This document shows, in pieces, positions 5,815 through 10,520 of a stretch of DNA of 10,520 nucleotides. The notes below the pieces were generated by a model that saw only the letters and a list, made by a program, of their open reading frames with translations, made no database searches and was not told the origin of the DNA. The position numbers were made by a program, and so were the translations under genes. Each line of letters begins with the position of its first letter. The stretch's first letter is position 1. The stretch spans positions 1 to 10,520 of the forward strand of contig CAIMFE010000205.1 of the NCBI GenBank assembly GCA_903840235.1, in the 5' to 3' direction. This DNA comes from an uncultured Opitutia bacterium. Its GTDB lineage: Bacteria; Verrucomicrobiota; Verrucomicrobiia; Opitutales; UBA953.

Positions 5815-7092
5815 TTGTCATCCCATAAACCTTTTTCCTGGCGACGGGCCGGAACGTGGGCGCTCTATGATTTTGCTAATACGGGTTTTGCGATGGTCGT
5901 GCTGGCCTTAATCTGGCCGCAGATGTTTCACCGCTATTGGGGTCAGGGTCTAGATCATCAAACCGAATCCATTATCTTTAAGCTCAGTCAGGCCACTCCC
6001 TGTTTTTTAATATTTTTAGTGGCACCATTCTTAGGTCAACTGGCTGAAACGGGACACTTTCGCCGGCGTGCGTTACGCTGGTCAGTAATTCTTGGCGTTA
6101 TTTTCACGATGGGACTTTCCTTTGTCCCAGCCAGTGCGTGGTTTTATTCGGCATTACTTTATACGCTAGGCGCTATCGCCTTTTTCTGTGCGAGTACGTT
6201 TTATGATTCGATGATTGTTGATTTTGCTCCGCCGGGCCAACGACATTTCATAAGCGGAGTGGCCTATTCAATGGGCTTTGTGGCAGGATTAATTATCTTA
6301 GTCGGTCTCGCTTTAGGATTCTTTGCGGGCGACTCTTTACGTTGGGTTTATATAGCAGCGGGCTTTTGGTGGCTCCTTTTTTCACTCCCCCTTTTATTTT
6401 ATCCAGATGAGCGTTCTGCTCATGTGCCTAGCTTGTCGCTTCGCCAAGTATTTCACGCCACCTTGCAAACGAGCAAAGAACTTTGGGCTAATGTAAAAGT
6501 CCGTTGGTTTTTATTAGCTTATATTTTGTATATTGATGGTCTGCACGCGGTGAAAACTTCGGCTGCCCACTTTGGGGCGGTCTTAGGTTTCGGGGAGATG
6601 GATTTAATCAAAGCTTTCTTAGTCGTCCAAATCATCGGGGTTCCGGCCGCCCTCATTTTTGGCTGGTTGGGAAATCGTTGGGGCGCAGTCCGAATGATCG
6701 CGCTTGCTTTGGTCGGTTACATTTTTCTCACGCTGCTTGGCTCACAAATCCAACCCGGTAATTTAACGCTGCTCAATTTTACTTTTCCGTCGGTTTGGTT
6801 GATTGCCGCAGGTGTGGGCATGGTGCAGGGCGGAGTGCAGGCCTTGAGTCGCTCCTATTTTGCTGAACTCGTGCCGCAAGGCAGGGAAGTGGTCTACTTC
6901 GGCTTTTATAGTATGATGGGTAAGTTCGCTGCGTTCATCGGGCCTCTGTTGGGTGCATTGGCCGGATGGGCTTTTGCAAGTCCAACTGATGAAACCTCAG
7001 CCGAGCGTATCGGCTTCGCTTCTTTCGCCTTACTTTTTATTTTAGGTCTTATTTTACTCACTCACTCCCACCGCGTGAACAAAGTTAAATAG
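5806..7092 (+). CDS. UMF1/Atg22-type MFS transporter
   Basis: A 428-residue, strongly hydrophobic protein with about 12 membrane helices. The N-terminal WALYDFANTGFA (18-29) and GGVQALSRSYFAELVP (342-357) are signatures of the UMF1/Atg22 branch of the major facilitator superfamily, as is APFLGQLAETGHFRRR between helices 2 and 3 (73-88). Yeast Atg22 exports amino acids from the vacuole; bacterial members have no firm substrate. The only start that fits is GTG at 5806: the ATG at 5801 is in another frame and no upstream ATG, GTG or TTG is in frame before the metF stop. Translation of the first residues (PELSSHKPFSWRRAG) gives a normal short polar N-terminus. It follows metF by 38 bases and may share its transcript. 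The stop overlaps the convergent gcvP end by 8 bases. Confidence 0.88.
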   Translation: MPELSSHKPFSWRRAGTWALYDFANTGFAMVVLALIWPQMFHRYWGQGLDHQTESIIFKLSQATPCFLIFLVAPFLGQLAETGHFRRRALRWSVILGVIFTMGLSFVPASAWFYSALLYTLGAIAFFCASTFYDSMIVDFAPPGQRHFISGVAYSMGFVAGLIILVGLALGFFAGDSLRWVYIAAGFWWLLFSLPLLFYPDERSAHVPSLSLRQVFHATLQTSKELWANVKVRWFLLAYILYIDGLHAVKTSAAHFGAVLGFGEMDLIKAFLVVQIIGVPAALIFGWLGNRWGAVRMIALALVGYIFLTLLGSQIQPGNLTLLNFTFPSVWLIAAGVGMVQGGVQALSRSYFAELVPQGREVVYFGFYSMMGKFAAFIGPLLGALAGWAFASPTDETSAERIGFASFALLFILGLILLTHSHRVNKVK

Positions 7093-10069
7093 TCGCGAGA
7101 ATCTTCTCACTAATTTCTTTGATGGGAAGTTGATTGAGTAAGACAGGAGAGAGGCGATTCGGATTAATCTGTGGTAATGCGGTGATGTGTTCACTCAGAA
7201 TGAGTCCGCGATTCGCACCGACTTCATCCACGCGATCCACGGGGGTGAAGCGCGGAGTAGATTGCAGAACTTGTGGATGTGATCGGATGAGTTTACCAAT
7301 CTCAATCACCGTTTCCGCAAAGCGATCAAGTTCGTCCTTGGTGTAGGACTCCGTCGGCTCAATCATCAAACCGAAAACTTCGGGGAAGGCTACAGTGGGT
7401 GCGTGGAAACCGTAATCGAGAAAGAGTTTTCCGACGCGACTAATAATATTCGGCTTAGGAATGCCCGAAGCTTCGATTAATTTGAAATCATCGCTCGATA
7501 GGGTGATGATAAATTCGTGCATGCGCGGAATGGATTCCGCTGCGGTCGGTAATGAAGGGTAATATGCTGAGAGTTTTGCATGCAGGTAGCGACTGGATAG
7601 AACGGACATGGCAGACATGCGTGTGACGCCCTCACGTCCGAGGCGATGTAGATAGGTATACACCCGTACTTTGTGAGCGAAGTTGCCCCAGTGACGGTGG
7701 AAAGAACCAATGCTGTATTTCGGTTTTACAGGGACAAATTGTGTTCCTTGTTTTTCAATTTGGAATCCGGGTAGGAAGTCGACGAGTCGTGAGGACACTC
7801 CGACAATGCCATCACCAGGTCCGCCACCGCCATGAGGGACGGTCCAAGTCTTGTGTAAATTATTATGCACGGCGTCCACGCCTAGGGCATCGAGATTTAT
7901 CCAGCCAGCGATGGCATTCATATTGGCCCCGTCCATGTAAACCAGTCCACCTGCTGCGTGAATCGCATCCGCCATTCTTTTAAAATCTGTTTCAAAAACA
8001 CCCGAAGTATTTGGGTTGGTCACCATCATACCAGCGATACGTGGACCGAGTTCACGAATCTTTGAATCAAAATCGTTTTGATCCACGCGACCATCAGGTG
8101 AGGATTTTAAAATAACAATCCCTGAAGGTGCACCGTCCGCGCGTTTCTTATTTATAAATCCAGCCGTCGTTGCTGTCGCAAAATTCGTACCATGCGCACT
8201 CGATGGTATGAGTAAAATATCTCGATGACTCTCTCCGCGTTTTTGGTGATAAGCTTGAAAAAGTTTAATGCCAACGAGTTCGCCCTGGGCACCAGCGACA
8301 GGTTGAGTGGTGATACCAGGTAGGCCTGTAATCGCTTTGAACCATTCTTGGATCTGCCATAATAATTCGAGACTACCTTGGCTATCTTCGTGCGGTGCTT
8401 GCGGATGGAGTTGGGTGAATCCTGGTAAGTTGGCCGCCCAATCATTGATGTGCGGGTTGTACTTCATCGTACAGGATCCGAGAGGGAAGCAGCCGGTATC
8501 GGGCGAAACATTTAATTCCCCGAGTCGGGTGTAGTAATCTTTTAATTCCGTTAAACTGAAGGAAGGAAGTCCGACGGCTTGTTGACGAAGTAAATGAGAA
8601 GGTACATCGGCTAGTGCTGCCTCTGACTTCGAATGACCATACAGTTTTTCAAAGAAGGTTACCAACTCATCGGCTTCAGCTTCAGTTTGAATGTCGCTGA
8701 AGGAGATTTTCAGTAGCGAACAATTACAGGGAGTTCGTCCGGTAATATCTACGCCGACATGCAATCCTGCTTGGCGACCTTTTTGAATCACATCCTTGGC
8801 TGGCTCGGGTAGCATTAAACTGAACTCATTCCAAAACGCTTGTTTAGCGTAGCAAATTTTTAATCCTGCAATTCCGCCCAGTTTTTTGGCAACGTGGTGA
8901 GCGAGCTTGAATCCTTGAGCGCAACTTTGGGCCATGCCATTTTCACCTCGTGCGAGGATAGCCGCACCCGCGATGGTTGCGATAAAGGCCTGGTTGGAGC
9001 AGATATTTGAAGTAGCTTTATCTTTGCGGATGTGTTGCTCGCGGGTCGACATCACCATCACGATGCAATCTCTACCTGCATTGTCCTTGGCTTTGCCGAC
9101 AAATCGTCCGGGTGTTTCACGCACTTCGTTTTTGTGTTCAGCATTATGACGAACGGCAAAGATTCCCAAGCCTGGTCCGCCGAAATTAGCACCGATGGCA
9201 AGATGTTGACCTTCTCCAATGATAATATCCGCCCCTTGTTTGCCGTACTGACTCGGGGCCTTTAATCCGCCGGTTGCTAGGAGCATCGGATCAATAACTG
9301 CAATCGAACGCACTTTAAGTTCGGCGCATACATCGGTAATGGCATCGACGTCTTCAATGAGTCCAAGGTGATTGATTTGCGGAAATATAAACGCCGCTAC
9401 TTTTCCTTGGTGCGCAGAAATCTTTTCTTTGAGTTGATTTGTGCAAACGCAACCGGTGTCGGAATGACTAGAAACAAAATCTAGTTGTACCGAAGTCTCC
9501 GCGCAGTGGGTTTTTAAAACTTCGATATCGGATGGAAGTAGATTGTCGGCGACGAGGATGACGTTGGCTTCCGCCTCAGAAAGACGGGTGGCGCATACTG
9601 CGGCTTCGAAGAGGGCACTCGCCCGATCGTAGAGTGAAGAATTGACCGCTTCAAATCCTGTTAGTTGGGCTAAGGTCGATTGATAAAGCCAATGCGTAAT
9701 CAGAGTGCCTTGTGACCGTTCGGGCTGATACGGGGTGTAGGAGGTGGTGAGATTCCGAATCGAACAAACGTGTTGGACGATTTCGTGTGTTCGATAAACT
9801 TGTAATCCGTCACCTAAGAAACTTTTTTTAATCTGATTCTTTTTCGAGAGATCAGACATGCGTTGTGCTAATGAGTTATATTCTAATTCCTCGGGTAGCG
9901 CCAAAGGTTTACTGAATTTTACCGCCGCAGGAATATGGGCATAGAGGTCGCTGAATTCTTTCAGGCCAATAGTATTAAACATCGCGCGAATATCGCTTTC
10001 GCTCGCTGGTATATAATGACGTGAAAGTTCCCGGTTTATTTTTTCTGGATTAAACGGGAGCTGAACCAT
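7085..10069 (-). CDS. gcvP: Glycine dehydrogenase (P-protein), single-chain GcvPA-GcvPB type
   Basis: A 994-residue P-protein of the glycine cleavage system, which decarboxylates glycine using PLP and passes the aminomethyl group to lipoyl GcvH. Residues 1-475 resemble the bacterial GcvPA subunit: YIPASESDIRAMF (19-31), SYTPYQPERSQGTL (110-123), FGGPGLGIFAVR (296-307), STREQHIRKDKATSNICSNQ (341-360). Residues from about 490 resemble GcvPB: CFPLGSCTMKYNPHIN (527-542), SAHGTN (624-629), TNPNTSGVFE (684-693), YMDGANMNAIAG (711-722) and NLHKTWTVPHGGGGPG (737-752), where K740 should hold PLP. TMKYNP and TNPNTSGVFE are of the two-subunit type rather than the E. coli single chain, so this looks like a fused A-B pair. 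SAHGTN is followed by F instead of the usual P. No frameshift is visible. gcvT and gcvH are not in the window. The start at 10069 has no Shine-Dalgarno sequence. Confidence 0.95.
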   Translation of the reverse strand: MVQLPFNPEKINRELSRHYIPASESDIRAMFNTIGLKEFSDLYAHIPAAVKFSKPLALPEELEYNSLAQRMSDLSKKNQIKKSFLGDGLQVYRTHEIVQHVCSIRNLTTSYTPYQPERSQGTLITHWLYQSTLAQLTGFEAVNSSLYDRASALFEAAVCATRLSEAEANVILVADNLLPSDIEVLKTHCAETSVQLDFVSSHSDTGCVCTNQLKEKISAHQGKVAAFIFPQINHLGLIEDVDAITDVCAELKVRSIAVIDPMLLATGGLKAPSQYGKQGADIIIGEGQHLAIGANFGGPGLGIFAVRHNAEHKNEVRETPGRFVGKAKDNAGRDCIVMVMSTREQHIRKDKATSNICSNQAFIATIAGAAILARGENGMAQSCAQGFKLAHHVAKKLGGIAGLKICYAKQAFWNEFSLMLPEPAKDVIQKGRQAGLHVGVDITGRTPCNCSLLKISFSDIQTEAEADELVTFFEKLYGHSKSEAALADVPSHLLRQQAVGLPSFSLTELKDYYTRLGELNVSPDTGCFPLGSCTMKYNPHINDWAANLPGFTQLHPQAPHEDSQGSLELLWQIQEWFKAITGLPGITTQPVAGAQGELVGIKLFQAYHQKRGESHRDILLIPSSAHGTNFATATTAGFINKKRADGAPSGIVILKSSPDGRVDQNDFDSKIRELGPRIAGMMVTNPNTSGVFETDFKRMADAIHAAGGLVYMDGANMNAIAGWINLDALGVDAVHNNLHKTWTVPHGGGGPGDGIVGVSSRLVDFLPGFQIEKQGTQFVPVKPKYSIGSFHRHWGNFAHKVRVYTYLHRLGREGVTRMSAMSVLSSRYLHAKLSAYYPSLPTAAESIPRMHEFIITLSSDDFKLIEASGIPKPNIISRVGKLFLDYGFHAPTVAFPEVFGLMIEPTESYTKDELDRFAETVIEIGKLIRSHPQVLQSTPRFTPVDRVDEVGANRGLILSEHITALPQINPNRLSPVLLNQLPIKEISEKILATI

Positions 10070-10125
10070 GACTGAAAGTGTAAACGAACCGCCTGCTCTG
10101 CAAATACACAGTTAAACTATTTTTT

Positions 10126-10154
10126 ATTATAAGATAAGTCGGTGGTAGTCATAA
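10126..10154 (-). promoter_or_regulatory. Candidate gcvP promoter
   Basis: On the minus strand a perfect TATAAT (10131-10126) lies about 57 bases before the gcvP ATG in a T/A-rich segment. A 17-base spacer separates it from TTATGA (10154-10149), a poor -35. Transcription would start near 10119 and give a leader of about 50 bases, too short for a glycine riboswitch. Confidence 0.45.
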
Positions 10155-10161
10155 GTATCGG
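10134..10161. repeat. Near-direct repeat between gcvP and nth
   Basis: ATAAGTCGG (10134-10142) and ATAAGTATCGG (10151-10161) are spaced 17 bases apart across the presumed gcvP -35 region. They could be a regulator site serving one or both divergent genes. The match is short and imperfect. Confidence 0.2.
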
Positions 10162-10212
10162 AGGGTCCTCAATCCCTGGTTTGCTTTTGAGGTAATTTTG
10201 CATTATGGCTTG

Positions 10213-10520
10213 ATGATGACCCGCTTAGAGCGAGCCAACTACGTGGCCAAAAACTTGGCTAAACTCTATCCGGAAACCCCCATCCCGTTGGATCATTCCG
10301 ACGCCTTTACTTTGCTGGTTGCGGTGGTCTTGTCTGCCCAGTGTACCGACAAAAAAGTGAACGAAGTGACGCCCGCTCTTTTCCGTTTGGCTCCCACTCC
10401 TCAAAAAATGGCCGCACTCAAGGTTGAGCAGGTCTACCAAGTCATTCGTCAGTTAGGTCTGGCCCCGCAAAAATCTAAAGCACTCGTAGGTTTAGCCAAA
10501 TTGATTGTCGAAAAGCATCA
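10213..10520 (+). CDS. nth: Endonuclease III, N-terminal part (cut by window end)
   Basis: From the ATG at 10213 the frame is open to the window end (about 102 residues). It begins MMTRLERANYVAKNLAKLYP, followed by PIPLDHSDAFTLLVAVVLSAQCTDKKVNEVTPALF and QVIRQLGLAPQKSKALVGLAKLIVEKH. These are the hallmarks of Nth, the DNA glycosylase/AP lyase that removes oxidised pyrimidines; LSAQCTDKKVN corresponds to LSAQATDVSVN of E. coli. The catalytic Lys in the helix-hairpin-helix, the Asp and the C-terminal [4Fe-4S] cysteines lie beyond the window. The start could also be ATG 10216. No clear Shine-Dalgarno sequence is visible; GAGG at 10189-10192 is 20 bases away. The gene is divergent from gcvP. Confidence 0.93.
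   Translation, partial: MMTRLERANYVAKNLAKLYPETPIPLDHSDAFTLLVAVVLSAQCTDKKVNEVTPALFRLAPTPQKMAALKVEQVYQVIRQLGLAPQKSKALVGLAKLIVEKH

Noticed and set aside
7097..7108. Small inverted repeat GAGAA-TC-TTCTC as terminator of the transporter gene
   Set aside because: The loop is too small, the stem is A/T-containing and short, and there is no true T-run; it also lies in gcvP coding sequence.
7477..8445. Open frames opposite or alongside gcvP (for example 7741-7983 + and 8152-8445 -)
   Set aside because: They lie inside a clear, intact P-protein gene and their translations show no family features; they are shadow frames.
10070..10140. Glycine riboswitch upstream of gcvP
   Set aside because: The likely leader is about 50 bases and lacks the conserved aptamer core; too short for even one aptamer.
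1..10520. Defence system, mobile element, CRISPR array or tRNA/rRNA gene
   Set aside because: Nearly all sequence is accounted for by ordinary conserved genes; no transposase, integrase, repeat array or RNA gene fold was seen on either strand.

Overview
The window looks like a housekeeping stretch of a compact bacterial chromosome of moderate G+C. The best guess for the organism is Verrucomicrobiota, probably class Opitutae. This rests on remembered protein style: the HemW version with FCAF and HNLITW, the SufT and DUF983 types, and a GcvP that looks like a fused GcvPA-GcvPB. It is an inference without any database search. No phage, transposon, CRISPR or RNA genes were seen.

Layout: bases 1-58 probably hold the 3' end of an upstream plus-strand gene, followed by a hairpin terminator (52-89). 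A DUF3050 gene (107-877, +) meets hemW (2013-874, -) tail to tail. hemW lies downstream of a sufT-like gene (2555-2010, -) with an ATGA overlap, so the two form a small Fe-S/heme operon. A divergent control region of about 97 bases, rich in inverted repeats, separates sufT from argS. Rightward from there run argS (2653-4437), a DUF983 zinc-ribbon membrane protein (4440-4841), metF (4877-5767) and a UMF1/Atg22-type MFS transporter (5806-7092). The transporter overlaps tail to tail with a long single-chain glycine dehydrogenase, gcvP (10069-7085, -). The 5' part of an endonuclease III gene, nth (from 10213, +), is cut by the window end.

Functional links: GcvP and MetF are both one-carbon enzymes. 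Glycine cleavage supplies 5,10-methylene-THF, which MetF reduces to 5-methyl-THF for methionine synthesis. SufT and HemW are linked by iron: a probable Fe-S maturation factor and a [4Fe-4S] radical-SAM heme chaperone. ArgS and Nth are ordinary information-processing genes, and Nth is also an Fe-S protein in most bacteria.

Most interesting points: an HxxxDxxH motif in the DUF3050 protein that matches heme-oxygenase-like diiron enzymes; the GcvPA-GcvPB-type fusion without gcvT or gcvH beside it; a 9-bp hairpin ending one base before the sufT start codon; a direct/inverted repeat cluster over the GTG start of the transporter; and a general lack of Shine-Dalgarno sequences. I found no convincing wholly new multi-gene system.
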